64,000 nt of DNA from Streptomyces zhihengii. Its GTDB lineage: Bacteria; Actinomycetota; Actinomycetes; Streptomycetales; Streptomycetaceae. The notes below the pieces were generated by a model that did not search any database, was not told the DNA's origin, and saw only the letters and a list, made by a program, of their open reading frames with translations. Every line of letters starts with the position of its first letter. Positions within the stretch are counted from its first letter, which is position 1. Position numbers and translations under genes: made by a program. Shown here one piece after another: positions 33,188 to 42,250 of this stretch. Location: positions 1,242,501 to 1,306,500 of the forward strand of contig NZ_JAFEJA010000002.1 in NCBI RefSeq assembly GCF_016919245.1, in the 5' to 3' direction.

Positions 33188-33793
33188 TTGCGCCTCTACG
33201 CCCAGACCCCCGCACGCCGCAGCCGCCAGGTGCTCGTGGACCTGGTCGCGGTGGTGCTGATCGCCGTCACGGTGTGGACGGCCCTCCTCGTCCGCGACAC
33301 GATCCTGTTGCTGGCCGTCCCGGGGCGGGAGGTCGAGAGTTCCGGCGACGGCCTCGCCGAGGAACTCGGCAACGCCTCGGACGCGGCGGGGGACGTGCCG
33401 TTCATCGGCGACGTCCTGAAGAAGCCGCTCCAGGCCGCGGCCGACGCCGGCACCGGATTCGCGGACGCCGGCGCCTCCTTGCAGGACACCGTCACCCAGG
33501 TCGCGGACGCGACCGCCGCGGCCCTCATCGTCGTGCCCGTGCTCCTCATCCTGGTGCTGTGGCTCCCGCCGCGTCTGCTCTGGATCCGCCGCAGCGCCAC
33601 CGTCCGCCGCCTCGCCGAGGCACCCGGCGGCGCCGATCTGCTCGCCCTGCGCGCCCTCACCGGCCCGCCTTCCGCCCTCGCCGCACTGCCCACCCCACCC
33701 GGCGGCTTCGCCGACGCCTGGCGCCGCGGCGACCCCAGGACCGTCGCGGCCCTCGCCGCGCTCACCCTCGCCCACACCGGCCTCCGCCCCTGA
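33188..33793 (+). CDS. Two-helix membrane protein of unknown function
   Basis: A 201-residue protein with TTG at 33188 and AGGAG 8 bases upstream. Residues 17-45 (LVDLVAVVLIAVTVWTALLVRDTILLLAV) and about 113-133 (AALIVVPVLLILVLWLPPRLLWI) are transmembrane. The loop between them (GDGLAEELGNASDAAGDVPFIGDVLKKPLQAAADAGTGFADAG) is probably extracytoplasmic and Ala/Gly/Asp-rich. The C-terminal 65 residues are cytoplasmic. No family is recognised. A 13-bp repeat array begins right after its stop. Confidence 0.65.
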   Translation: MRLYAQTPARRSRQVLVDLVAVVLIAVTVWTALLVRDTILLLAVPGREVESSGDGLAEELGNASDAAGDVPFIGDVLKKPLQAAADAGTGFADAGASLQDTVTQVADATAAALIVVPVLLILVLWLPPRLLWIRRSATVRRLAEAPGGADLLALRALTGPPSALAALPTPPGGFADAWRRGDPRTVAALAALTLAHTGLRP

Positions 33794-33811
33794 GGGCGCA
33801 TGGTGGGGCCG

Positions 33812-33990
33812 CACGCCGAGGGCACACGGCGAAGGCGCACGCCGAGGACGCACGCCGAGGACGCACGCCGAGGGCGCACGGCGAAGGCGCACGGCGAGGA
33901 CGCACGCCGAGGACGCACGGCGAAGGCGCACGGCGAAGGCGCACGGCGAAGGCGCCGAGGGTGCACGCCGAGGGCGCACAAGCCAGGGTG
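33812..33990. repeat. 13-bp tandem repeat array, about 13 copies
   Basis: Units of 13 bases alternate between two types, CACGCCGAGG(A/G)CG and CACGGCGAAGGCG. One unit at 33955-33963 lacks CACG. Because 13 is not a multiple of 3, the array reads as an open 13-residue repeat in several frames on both strands; none has a credible start. It fills much of the 324-base spacer to the next gene. Confidence 0.9.
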
Positions 33991-34117
33991 CACAGCGCGG
34001 CTCCGGGCGGGCACGGCGGCGGCTTCGCATGCGGCCGCGACCACACCGCCCGGCTCCCGGATTCCGGGCGCACGGCCCGTCTAGACTCCGGAGACCGACG
34101 GACGGAAGGCCGGCGCC

Positions 34118-34693
34118 ATGCGGAGACTTCACTACGGCATGAACCTTTCCCTGGACGGCTATGTCGCCGCGCCCGGTGACGACATCGCCTGGGGCGAGCC
34201 GAGCGACGAGCTGTTCCAGTTCTGGCTCGAAGAGGAGCAGGCGGTCGGCCTGATGCTCTACGGGCGCAGGCTGTGGGAGACCATGAGCTCCTACTGGCCG
34301 ACGGGCGACCAGCAGCCGGGCGCCGACGCGGCGCATGTCGCGTTCGCGCGGAACTGGCGGGACACGCCGAAGGCGGTGTTCTCCTCGACGCTCGACGAGG
34401 CCGACTGGAACGCCCGCTGGAACGCCCGCCTGTTCACCGGCGACGCGGTCGCGGAGATCACCCGGCTCAAGGCCGGGGACGGTGGCCCGATGCGGGTCGG
34501 AGGCGCGGCGCTCGCCGGGGCGGCGATGCGGGCCGGGCTGATCGACGAGTACACGATCGTCACCCACCCCGTCCTGGTGGGCGGCGGCACACCGTTCTTC
34601 ACCGCGCTGGACGGCCGGACGAAGCTGAACCTGCTGGAGACGCGGACGTTTCCCGGTGGCGTGGTCCTGAACAGGTACGAGACGAGGCGCTGA
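34118..34693 (+). CDS. Dihydrofolate-reductase-fold (RibD C-terminal) protein
   Basis: A 191-residue NADPH-dependent reductase-like protein of the RibD C-terminal/DHFR superfamily. It begins MRRLHYGMNLSLDGYVAAPGDD, has GLMLYGRRLWETMSSYW, then KAVFSSTLDEADWNARL-like text, GGPMRVGGAALAGAAMRAGLIDEYTIVTHPVLVGGGTPFF and the closing LNLLETRTFPGGVVLNRYE. All are hallmarks of the stand-alone family often called 'dihydrofolate reductase family protein'. Substrate unknown; it is not expected to be the housekeeping DHFR. Single gene. Confidence 0.85.
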   Translation: MRRLHYGMNLSLDGYVAAPGDDIAWGEPSDELFQFWLEEEQAVGLMLYGRRLWETMSSYWPTGDQQPGADAAHVAFARNWRDTPKAVFSSTLDEADWNARWNARLFTGDAVAEITRLKAGDGGPMRVGGAALAGAAMRAGLIDEYTIVTHPVLVGGGTPFFTALDGRTKLNLLETRTFPGGVVLNRYETRR

Positions 34694-34901
34694 ACGCGCC
34701 GGTCGGGCGGTTCGAGGACGCGGGCCGGTCGTCGAGCGGTGACCCGCTCCCGCCGCCGCGTGCCCGTGCGCCGATCCGGGGCCGTTCCGCGCACAGTATG
34801 AACGAAACGCGCCGGCCCATGGTGCCCGTGGCGAGGGGTTCCTAGCATCGCACCCCACCAGCGGAAACCCGCACCACGGCTCCGAGGAGATGCACCGTCA
34901 C

Positions 34902-36368
34902 ATGAGCAGCAGCCCACACCCCGGCATGCCCGTACAGGCCCGTTCACGGATGCGGCACCGGCTCGCGGTGGTGGCCGGGGTCGCGGGGCTCGTCGCGACC
35001 ACGTTCGGCCCGGCGGGGGCGGCCCGGGCCGCCGGGGTGACGGACCGTCCGGCTCCCGCCGTGTGCCCGGCGAACGTGGGGGAGACGGCGGACTGTTACA
35101 CCGGACGGGACGTCAACGGCGCCCACTACGCCATCGCCGTGCCCAAGGAGTGGAACGGCTCCCTCGTCGTCCACGCCCACGGCGGCCCCGACCTCGGCGA
35201 GGGGTCCGATCCGGCGAGGAGCACCGACGACCTGGACCGGTGGTCGGTGATGGTGGACGAGGGGTACGCCTGGGCCGGTTCCTCGTACCGCCGGGGCGGC
35301 TACGGCACCCGCATGGCGGCCGAGGACACCGAGAACCTGCGCCGGCTCTTCGTCCGCGAGTTCGGGCGGCCGGAGCGCACGTACCTCCACGGGCAGTCCT
35401 GGGGCGGCAACGTCGCCGCCAAGACCGTGGAGACGTACGCCACCGAACACGGGCCCTACGACGGCGCCCTGCTCACCAACGGCGTGCTGGCCGGCGGGTC
35501 GCGCGGCTACGACCAGCGGGTCGACCTGCGGGTGGTCTACCAGTACTACTGCAAGAACCTCCCCCGCCCCGGCGAGCCCTCGTACCCGCTGTGGCAGGGG
35601 CTTCGCGCCGATTCCACCCTGACGTCGGCGGGCCTGCGCGCCCGTCTGCGGGAGTGCACCGGGTACGACGCGCCGGCGGGGGAGCGGACGGCGCTCCAGC
35701 AGCGCAACCTCGACGACATCCTGGCCGTCACCCGCATCCCGGAGCGCACGCTCGAAACCCATCTGCGCTTCGCCGTCTTCACCTTCCGCGACATCGTCCA
35801 CCACCGCCTGGGCGGCCGGAACCCGTTCGGCAACCAGGGCGTCCGCTACACCGGTTCGCACGACGACCGCGCGCTCAACGCCGGTGTCGCACGGTTCCGG
35901 GCCGATCCCGGCGCCCGGCGCGACCTGTCCTGGGACAGCGACCTCACCGGCCGTGTGGCCGTCCCGGTGCTCACCCTGCACGCCGTCGACGACCCCACCG
36001 CCTTCGTCGAGCACGAGGCCGCCTACCTCGCCACGCTCCGCGGCGCCCGCCGGGACCACCACCTGGTGCAGACGTTCACCACGGAGAGCGAGCACAGCGG
36101 GCTGAGCGCCGCCGAGTACGCCACCTCCGTCGCCGCCCTGGACACCTGGGCGCGGACGGGGCGGAAGCCCACTCCGCGGTCCGTCGCCGCCTCCTGCCCG
36201 TCCTTCGACACCGTGCACCGGACCGGCTGCCACTACGACCCCGCCTTCCGTCCCGCGCCCTACGCCTCCCGGGTCGCCCCGCGGCCGGGCGGGCTCTCCT
36301 GGCCGGCCATGACGGCGGCCCAGGAGGCGGCGTGGAGCCGGATCGAGGGCGTGGGCATCGTCCCGTAG
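34902..36368 (+). CDS. Secreted alpha/beta hydrolase
   Basis: A 488-residue exported enzyme. A signal peptide spans residues 1-43 (RHRLAVVAGVAGLVATTFGPAGAARA). The hydrolase fold shows SLVVHAHGGPD (oxyanion region), WAGSSYRRGGYG, the nucleophile elbow YLHGQSWGGNVAAK (Ser in GQSWGG), a catalytic-acid candidate in VPVLTLHAVDDPTAF and a His in TTESEHSGLS. Cys pairs in the C-terminal part fit an extracellular place. ATG at 34902 is used (GAGGAG 12 bases upstream); ATG at 34890 touches that site. An esterase or peptidase role is possible. Confidence 0.82.
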   Translation: MSSSPHPGMPVQARSRMRHRLAVVAGVAGLVATTFGPAGAARAAGVTDRPAPAVCPANVGETADCYTGRDVNGAHYAIAVPKEWNGSLVVHAHGGPDLGEGSDPARSTDDLDRWSVMVDEGYAWAGSSYRRGGYGTRMAAEDTENLRRLFVREFGRPERTYLHGQSWGGNVAAKTVETYATEHGPYDGALLTNGVLAGGSRGYDQRVDLRVVYQYYCKNLPRPGEPSYPLWQGLRADSTLTSAGLRARLRECTGYDAPAGERTALQQRNLDDILAVTRIPERTLETHLRFAVFTFRDIVHHRLGGRNPFGNQGVRYTGSHDDRALNAGVARFRADPGARRDLSWDSDLTGRVAVPVLTLHAVDDPTAFVEHEAAYLATLRGARRDHHLVQTFTTESEHSGLSAAEYATSVAALDTWARTGRKPTPRSVAASCPSFDTVHRTGCHYDPAFRPAPYASRVAPRPGGLSWPAMTAAQEAAWSRIEGVGIVP

Positions 36369-36550
36369 CCGGGGTGCCCGGCGGGGTCCGGTCCGGTTCC
36401 GGCCCGCCCCGCCGGCCGCGCGCCGCCGAGCCGTGGATCGCCGAAACGGTGTGCGAGAACATGACGTGGCGGCGAGAATTGCCGACCGGCACCCGCACAT
36501 CAGCCCGCAGGTCGTGAGAACGAGGGACGGCCGCCACCACGGAGGAAAGC

Positions 36551-37291
36551 GTGACCGCTGTCGACTGGGCCCGGGAACTGAAGCCGCTGCTGCGGGAGTG
36601 GGACCCGCAACCGGAGGCCGCGGTGCTGGTGGGAAGCCATGCTCGGGGGGACGCGACGCCCTGGTCGGACATCGACGTCGTCTGTGTGGGGAACGGCCCC
36701 GGCTACGTCTTCCGCCTCACCGGACTCGGCCCGGTCTCCTGGAGTTTCGCCACCGCCGACGAGCACCTCGCCAACATGGCGAACCCCCATTCCTGCGGCC
36801 AGGTCGTCCCCGCGTGGCGCGACGCGCTGATCCTCGACGATCCCCACGGGCGGGCCCGGGAGCTCGTCGACCACGCCCGCCGGTGGACGTGGGACCTGCT
36901 CGATCCCACACCCGAGGTCTGGGCGGCGCAGGCCGTGTACGGCTACGCGGAGGAGGTCATGAAGCTGCACCGGGCGATCGCGCGCGAGGACCGGGTCAAC
37001 GCCCGCGTCCAGGCGTCGATCCTCGCCGTCCACCTGGCGCCGGTGGTCGCGGGCGGCACCCGTACCTTCTTCCCCTCCGAGAACCACCTCTGGCATCTGC
37101 TCGCCGACCGACTCGGCGGCGCGTGGCGCGACGCCCAGACGGCGGCGCTCGCCGCGGGCGGCGAGGACCCGCGCAGGAGCTCTGCCGCCGCGATCGAGCT
37201 GTTCCGCGCCGCCTGCGCCCTCTTCGACGCGCACATGACCGACGAGCAGCGCCGCATCGTGCGCTACGCGCTCGCGGCGGAATCCGGCTGA
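36551..37291 (+). CDS. Pol-beta-type nucleotidyltransferase domain protein
   Basis: A 246-residue protein with the minimal nucleotidyltransferase signature VLVGSHARGDATPWSDIDVVCVG: GS-x11-DxD, with the two metal-binding Asp in SDIDVV. The rest is helical and resembles aminoglycoside or antitoxin-like nucleotidyltransferases only in general layout (AEEVMKLHRAIAREDRVNAR). GTG at 36551 follows GGAGGAAAGC. Possible roles are modification of a small molecule or a protein with NMP. No HEPN toxin partner is next to it. Confidence 0.75.
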   Translation: MTAVDWARELKPLLREWDPQPEAAVLVGSHARGDATPWSDIDVVCVGNGPGYVFRLTGLGPVSWSFATADEHLANMANPHSCGQVVPAWRDALILDDPHGRARELVDHARRWTWDLLDPTPEVWAAQAVYGYAEEVMKLHRAIAREDRVNARVQASILAVHLAPVVAGGTRTFFPSENHLWHLLADRLGGAWRDAQTAALAAGGEDPRRSSAAAIELFRAACALFDAHMTDEQRRIVRYALAAESG

Positions 37292-37318
37292 GACGCCCCG
37301 CGGGGCGCGCCCGCCCCG

Positions 37319-38242
37319 TCAGCCCTCGTCCCGGCCGTCCGGCGCCGCGGATCGGGCGGGGGCGTCCGCGAGCGGGATGCGGGACTGCAGTTCGGCGGTG
37401 AACTGGGCGCCCGTCAGCAGGGCGAGATTGGACAGCCACAGCCAGACGAGGAAGACGACCGTCCCGGCCAGCGACCCGTACAGGCGGCTGTAGGTGCCGA
37501 GGACGGAGGTGTAGAGCGCGAAGCCCGCCGAGACGGCCAGCCACAGCGCGGCGGCCAGCACACCGCCGGAGACGCTGTGGCGGCGCCGGCGCGCGGGGGC
37601 GGGGCCGGTGTGGAAGACGATGACCACGAGGGCCGCCACCAGGCCGAGCAGCAGCGGCCAGCGCGCGAGACTCCAGACCAGCGGCACGGCGGTGCTCAGA
37701 TGCAGCAGGCGGCCGAGGGCGGCGGCGACCGGTCCGCTCAGCAGCAGCACCAGGGCGCTGACGACGAGCAGGGCGAGCAGGAGCAGGGCGGTGGCCACGA
37801 TGCGGTGGGCCTTGCGCCACGGCGAGCGGCTGTCGGGCATGCCGTGCATGCGGTGCAGGGAACGGCGGAAGACCGCCAGATAGCTGCACGCCGACCACAG
37901 GGCGCTGACGGCGCCCGCGGCCATCACCGTCCACGTGGCGGAGTGGGGTGTGAGCGCGCGGGCGAGGAGGTCGTGCAGCTCGGCGCCGGACTGGCCCGGG
38001 GCGTACTGCGCGACATGGGCGGTGAACTGCTCGGCGGTGCCCGGGCTGACGACTCCGAAGGCCAGCACGATCACCAGGAGCGTCGGCAGCACGGCGAGGA
38101 TGGCGTAGTAGGTCAGCGCCGCCGCGTCGTCGGTGACGTCGTCGTTCCACATGGTCACCGGCGTGCGGCGCAGGGCCGGCCACCAGGCCGGGACGGGGCG
38201 GCCCGTGGTCCGCCGCATCGGTGCGGTGTGCTGCGTCGTCAT
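37319..38242 (-). CDS. YihY/BrkB-family membrane protein (second copy)
   Basis: A 307-residue membrane protein of the same family as the one at 9080-10039. It shows TMWNDDVTDDAAALTYYAILAVLPTLLVIVLAF, a family-defining start, then VMAAGAVSALWSACSYLAVFRRSLHRMHGM, ALLLLALLVVSALVLLLSG, LLLGLVAALVVIVFHTGPAP, and the last pair SGGVLAAALWLAVSAGFALYTSVLGTYSRLYGSLAGTVVFLVWLWLSNLALLTGAQFTAELQ. This is a more canonical member than the first copy. ATG at 38242 has AAGAGGACG upstream. It is divergent from the nitroreductase. Confidence 0.85.
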   Translation of the reverse strand: MTTQHTAPMRRTTGRPVPAWWPALRRTPVTMWNDDVTDDAAALTYYAILAVLPTLLVIVLAFGVVSPGTAEQFTAHVAQYAPGQSGAELHDLLARALTPHSATWTVMAAGAVSALWSACSYLAVFRRSLHRMHGMPDSRSPWRKAHRIVATALLLLALLVVSALVLLLSGPVAAALGRLLHLSTAVPLVWSLARWPLLLGLVAALVVIVFHTGPAPARRRRHSVSGGVLAAALWLAVSAGFALYTSVLGTYSRLYGSLAGTVVFLVWLWLSNLALLTGAQFTAELQSRIPLADAPARSAAPDGRDEG

Positions 38243-38498
38243 GCCCACGTCCTCTTCGTCGAACGCCCGGCAAGGCGCCGTGATGGTGCTGTCACGGTGG
38301 ATGGACACCGTCGCGCAGCCGCTGTGACGCGCCTTCCCGTGAAATCCCCGGTCAGACGCCCGGCGGACGTGGTCCACGGGACGCGTGCCCTCCCGTGTCC
38401 CACGGGGTGCCGAGTGCCACAGGAGTGCACCCGCGACGTGCCCCGGACGCCCCGGATACAGTGCGGTCCCGAGACGAGACCGCACCCACGGAGGGCCC

Positions 38499-39272
38499 GT
38501 GACACCCGCCGGCACCCACCCGGACAGCGACACCCCCCACCGCACCGGCGCCGACGGCGGCGCCGACGGCGGCGCCGATGGGGACACCGGCCCCGGCACC
38601 GGTCTGCACCGGGCGCTGGACCGGATCCTCGCCGAGCGGTTCACCTGCCGCCAGTTCCGCCCGGACCCGGTGCCCCGGGCCGTCGTGGAGGAACTGCTGC
38701 GCCTGGCCCAGCGCACCCCGTCCTGGTGCAACACCCAGCCCTGGCACGTCCACCTCACCGAGGGCGCCGCGACCGAGCGGCTGCGCACCCGGCTCACGGC
38801 CCATGTCGCCACCGGCACGCCCGCGCCCGACTTCCCCTTCCCCGTCCAGTACACCGGCGCCTACCGGGAACGCCGCCGCGCGTGCGGCCACCAGCTCTAC
38901 GACAGCCTCGGGATCCGCAAGGACGACCAGGAGGCGCGGCTGATCCAACTGCTGCGCAACTTCGAGCTGTTCGACGCCCCGCACGTCGCCCTCGTCACCA
39001 CCGAGGCCGACCTCGGCGTGTACGGCGCCGTCGACTGCGGCCTCTACATCGGCACCTTCCTGCTCGCCGCCCAGAGCCTCGGGCTCGCCGCGGCCCCGCA
39101 GGCCGCCCTCGCCTCCTACTCCGACTTCCTCCGCGACCACTTCGCCCTCCCTCCCGGCCGGCGGGTGGTGGCGGGCATAGCCTTCGGATACGCCGACCCC
39201 GGCCATCCCGTCAACGGGTTCCGCACCGGCCGCGAGGACACCGGGAACGCCACCACCTGGCACACCGACTGA
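38499..39272 (+). CDS. Nitroreductase-family FMN enzyme
   Basis: A 257-residue flavoenzyme that reduces nitro or quinone-type substrates with NAD(P)H. FMN-binding and family motifs are RFTCRQFRPDPVPRAVVEELLRLAQRTPSWCNTQPWHVHL, YGAVDCGLYIGTFLLAAQSLGLAAAPQAALASY and RRVVAGIAFGYADPGHPVNGFRT. The first 35 residues are a Gly/Asp-rich lead (ADGGADGGADGD repeats). GTG at 38499 has GGAGGG upstream. It is divergent from the second YihY/BrkB gene. Physiological substrate unknown. Confidence 0.85.
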   Translation: MTPAGTHPDSDTPHRTGADGGADGGADGDTGPGTGLHRALDRILAERFTCRQFRPDPVPRAVVEELLRLAQRTPSWCNTQPWHVHLTEGAATERLRTRLTAHVATGTPAPDFPFPVQYTGAYRERRRACGHQLYDSLGIRKDDQEARLIQLLRNFELFDAPHVALVTTEADLGVYGAVDCGLYIGTFLLAAQSLGLAAAPQAALASYSDFLRDHFALPPGRRVVAGIAFGYADPGHPVNGFRTGREDTGNATTWHTD

Positions 39273-39369
39273 CGGTCTCCGCCCGGTCCGGTGCCGCCCG
39301 GGGCGTGTATCGCGCGCGTATCGGAAACCGCATACGCCGCCGCAACAGCCGGTCGCCTTCAGTGGACCC

Positions 39370-40203
39370 ATGCTCGACGCACGACAGGACCACCCCGGGG
39401 CGCGCACCCACCGGGCCGCCCCCGGACGCCGCGGGACGGCGCGCCGCAGGACAGGACGCCGCAGGGCAGCCGCCACCACCGCCCTGCTGGCCGCCGGCGC
39501 CGCCTCGCTCTACCTCGCCGTCGCCCACGGCCTGCCCGGACCGCACGACCGCTCGGGCCGGGACGCCGCCGGGGCCACCCCGGCCGGGGAGACGGCCGCG
39601 CCGGACCCGGCGGGCACGGCGCGGGCCCCCACCCGCTCGTCCGTGCCGGAATCCGGCCCCGGCACCTTCACCACCGCCACCGCCGGAGCGCGGGCCACCG
39701 GTGCGGGCAGGCCCTACCGGGTCGAGACGGAGGACGGCAGCGGCGTCCGCCCCGACGACGCCGCCGAGCGGATCGCCGCGATCCTCGGCCACGAACAGGG
39801 CTGGTCGCGCGGCGACGGCACCGCCTTCCGACAGGTCGCCGACGACAGCGCCACCCTGGTGATCCGCATCGCCACCCCGCACACCTCCGACGGCATCTGC
39901 GCGACCGGCGGCCTCGACACCCGGGGCGAGCTCAACTGCCGGGTCGGCGCGACGGTCGTCGTCAACCTCCGGCGCTGGCAGCTCGGTTCGCCCGAGTTCG
40001 ACGGGCCGCCCGAGGAGTACCGGGCGCTGATCGTCAACCACGAGGTCGGACACTGGCTCGGGTACGGCCACCGCGGCTGCCCCGGGCCCGGCGCGCCCGC
40101 CCCGGTGATGATGCAGCAGATCAAGGGACTGCACGGCTGTGTGTCCAACGCCTGGCCCTACGGCCGTGACGGCACGTTCCACGACGGTCCCCACGAGCCC
40201 TGA
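39370..40203 (+). CDS. DUF3152 protein with metalloprotease-like motif
   Basis: A 277-residue protein with a basic N-terminus and one signal-anchor helix (RAAATTALLAAGAASLYLAVAHGLPG). The C-terminal domain is DUF3152-like: RVETEDGSGVRPDDAAERIAAILGHEQGWS, then CRVGATVVVNLRRWQ and the zinc-type motif HEVGHWLGYGH (His224, Glu225, His228, His234), followed by PAPVMMQQIKGL, which resembles a metzincin Met-turn. It is therefore probably an extracellular metallopeptidase-like protein, though activity is not proven for the family. ATG at 39370. It precedes a CutRS-like system. Confidence 0.8.
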   Translation: MLDARQDHPGARTHRAAPGRRGTARRRTGRRRAAATTALLAAGAASLYLAVAHGLPGPHDRSGRDAAGATPAGETAAPDPAGTARAPTRSSVPESGPGTFTTATAGARATGAGRPYRVETEDGSGVRPDDAAERIAAILGHEQGWSRGDGTAFRQVADDSATLVIRIATPHTSDGICATGGLDTRGELNCRVGATVVVNLRRWQLGSPEFDGPPEEYRALIVNHEVGHWLGYGHRGCPGPGAPAPVMMQQIKGLHGCVSNAWPYGRDGTFHDGPHEP

Positions 40204-40284
40204 ACGACGGGCGGGACGGCCCCGCCAGGTGCCCGGGAGGCTTTCGATATGCCGACGATATGGGGCGACTCGTACCCTCGGGAC

Positions 40285-41124
40285 ATGCGAGTGCTGATCG
40301 TCGAGGACGAGCCCTACATGGCCGAGGCCATCCGCGACGGCCTGCGCCGTGAGGCGATCGCCTCCGACATCGCCGGTGACGGGGACACCGCCTGGGAGAT
40401 GCTCACCGTGAACAGCTACGACATCGCCGTGCTCGACCGGGACATCCCCGGCCCGTCCGGCGACGAGATCGCCCGACGCATCGTCACCTCCGGCAGCGGC
40501 ATGCCGATCCTCATGCTCACCGCCGCCGACCGGCTCGACGACAAGGCCACCGGCTTCGGACTCGGCGCCGACGACTACCTCACCAAACCGTTCGAGCTCC
40601 GGGAACTCGTGCTCCGGCTCAGGGCGCTCGACCGCCGCCGCGCCCACAGCAGACCGCCCGTCCGCGAGATCGCCGGCCTGCGGCTCGACCCGTTCCGCCG
40701 CGAGGTCCACCGCGACGGCCGCTATGTGGCGCTGACCAGGAAGCAGTTCGCCGTGCTCGAAGTCCTCGTCGCCTCCGACGGCGGTGTCGTCAGCGCCGAG
40801 GAACTGTTGGAGCGGGCCTGGGACGAGAACGCCGACCCGTTCACCAACGCCGTCCGCATCACGGTCTCCGCCCTGCGCAAACGGCTCGGGGAGCCCTGGG
40901 TCATCGCCACCGTTCCCGGCGCCGGGTACCGCATCGACACCCGGCCCTCGGCGGACCACGGGGGAGCGGACGGTGGTCGGATGTCGTCGGACCACGGGGG
41001 AGCGGACGGTGGTCGGATGTCGTCGGACCACGGGGGAGCGGACGGTGGTCGGCCGTTGTCGGACCACGGGGGAGCCGACAGCGGTCGGCCGTCGTCGGAC
41101 CACGGGGGAGCGGACCGTGGATAG
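40285..41124 (+). CDS. CutR-like response regulator with repeat tail
   Basis: A 279-residue OmpR-class regulator. The receiver domain shows the acidic pair in VEDEP, the phospho-Asp51 in AVLDRDIPG, the Thr/Ala of MLTAAD and Lys101 in YLTKPF. The DNA-binding winged helix spans about 128-220 (LDPFRREVHRDGRYVALTRKQFAVLEVL...WDENADPFTNAVRITVSALRKRLG...VPGAGYRI) and is close to CutR of Streptomyces. After residue 222 a tail of four full and one partial 12-residue repeats (DHGGADGGRMSS type) follows. It overlaps the kinase start by 8 bases. Confidence 0.88.
   Translation: MRVLIVEDEPYMAEAIRDGLRREAIASDIAGDGDTAWEMLTVNSYDIAVLDRDIPGPSGDEIARRIVTSGSGMPILMLTAADRLDDKATGFGLGADDYLTKPFELRELVLRLRALDRRRAHSRPPVREIAGLRLDPFRREVHRDGRYVALTRKQFAVLEVLVASDGGVVSAEELLERAWDENADPFTNAVRITVSALRKRLGEPWVIATVPGAGYRIDTRPSADHGGADGGRMSSDHGGADGGRMSSDHGGADGGRPLSDHGGADSGRPSSDHGGADRG
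40954..41124 (+). repeat. 36-bp in-frame tandem repeat at a response-regulator 3' end
   Basis: The unit begins GACCACGGGGGAGCGGAC and is 36 bases long; copies start at 40954, 40990, 41026, 41062 and 41098 (the last one partial). Copies differ by a few bases that change single residues. The last copy supplies the ribosome binding site (GGGGGAGCGG) of the histidine kinase gene at 41117. Confidence 0.9.
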
Positions 41125-42247
41125 ACGGCCCGGGCTCAGCGTCCGCGTCAGGCTCACCCTCAGCTACGCCGGTTTCCTCGTCTTCGCCGGTCTGCTGCTG
41201 CTCGCGGCGGTGTGGGTGTTCCTGCTGCGCTACGTCCCCGACCGCGCGATGCTCATCGACCCCAGCGACCGTCCCGACGGGGTCTTCCCCATCCGGTCCG
41301 CGCTCCTCGACGTCTTCGCCCCGAGGGCGGCCGCGGTACTGGGCTTCCTGCTGGTGTTCGGCCTCGTCGGCGGGTGGATACTCGCCGGCCGCATGCTCGC
41401 CCCGCTGACCCGCATCACGGAGGCGACCCGCACCGCCACCCGCGGATCCCTCTCCCACCGCATCCGGCTGCCGGGCCGCAGCGACGAGTTCCGCGAACTC
41501 GCCGACGCCTTCGACACGATGCTCGCCCGCCTCGAAGCGCACATGGCCGAGCAGCGGAGATTCGCGGCCAACGCCTCGCACGAACTGCGCACCCCGCTGG
41601 CGATCTCGCGGGCGCTCCTCGACGTGGCCCGCGACGATCCGGACCAGGACCTCCGCGAGACGCTGGACCGCCTGCACGCCGTCAACGCGCGCGCGATCGA
41701 CCTCACCGAGGCGCTGCTCGTGCTCAGCCGCGCCGACCAGAGGTCCTTCACCCGGGAGCCCGTCGACCTCTCCCTCCTCGTGGAGGAGGCCACCGAGACG
41801 CTGCTCCCGCTCGCCGAGAAGCGCGGTGTCACCCTGGAGACCTCCGGGGACGTCGCGCCGGCCCTCGGGTCACCGGCGCTGCTGCTCCAGCTCACGACGA
41901 ACCTCGTGCACAACGCGATCGTGCACAACGTCGCCGACGGGGGCGAGGTCCGGGTCAGCACCGGGGCGGGCCCCGCCGGGACCGTGGTGCTCACGGTCGA
42001 GAACCACGGCGAGCACCTCGCCCCCGAGCTGATCGCGACGCTCACCGAACCGTTCCAGCGCGCCACCGCGCGGCTGCGCGGCGACCACGCGGGTGTCGGA
42101 CTCGGGCTGGCCATCGTCCGGCGGATCACCGAGGTGCACGACGGCTCCCTCGTCCTCGCCCCTCGCGCCGGCGGCGGCCTCCGCGTCGACGTGCGACTGC
42201 CCGCGCCGCCCGCGCCCTCCTCGAAACCCTTCCCGAAGGACAGCTGA
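41117..42247 (+). CDS. CutS-like sensor histidine kinase
   Basis: A 376-residue membrane sensor kinase paired with the regulator just upstream. TM1 is about 12-38, an extracytoplasmic loop of about 33 residues follows, and TM2 is about 72-92. HAMP (GRMLAPLTRITEATRTATRG) leads to the H-box FAANASHELRTPLAI with His155. The ATPase domain has LLLQLTTNLVHNAIVHN (N box) and GVGLGLAIVRRITEVHDGSL (G2 box). GTG at 41117 lies inside the end of the regulator gene. CutRS-type systems respond to envelope or secretion state (family knowledge). Confidence 0.88.
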   Translation: MDRRPGLSVRVRLTLSYAGFLVFAGLLLLAAVWVFLLRYVPDRAMLIDPSDRPDGVFPIRSALLDVFAPRAAAVLGFLLVFGLVGGWILAGRMLAPLTRITEATRTATRGSLSHRIRLPGRSDEFRELADAFDTMLARLEAHMAEQRRFAANASHELRTPLAISRALLDVARDDPDQDLRETLDRLHAVNARAIDLTEALLVLSRADQRSFTREPVDLSLLVEEATETLLPLAEKRGVTLETSGDVAPALGSPALLLQLTTNLVHNAIVHNVADGGEVRVSTGAGPAGTVVLTVENHGEHLAPELIATLTEPFQRATARLRGDHAGVGLGLAIVRRITEVHDGSLVLAPRAGGGLRVDVRLPAPPAPSSKPFPKDS

Positions 42248-42250
42248 CCC

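Noticed and set aside
33800..34084. Coding use of the 13-bp array
   Set aside because: Frames are open on both strands because of the repeat, but none has a ribosome binding site or a non-repeat domain.
36378..36425. Hairpin after the secreted hydrolase as a terminator
   Set aside because: CCGGCGGGG/CCCCGCCGG can pair, but the loop is 30 bases and such GC pairs are common here by chance.
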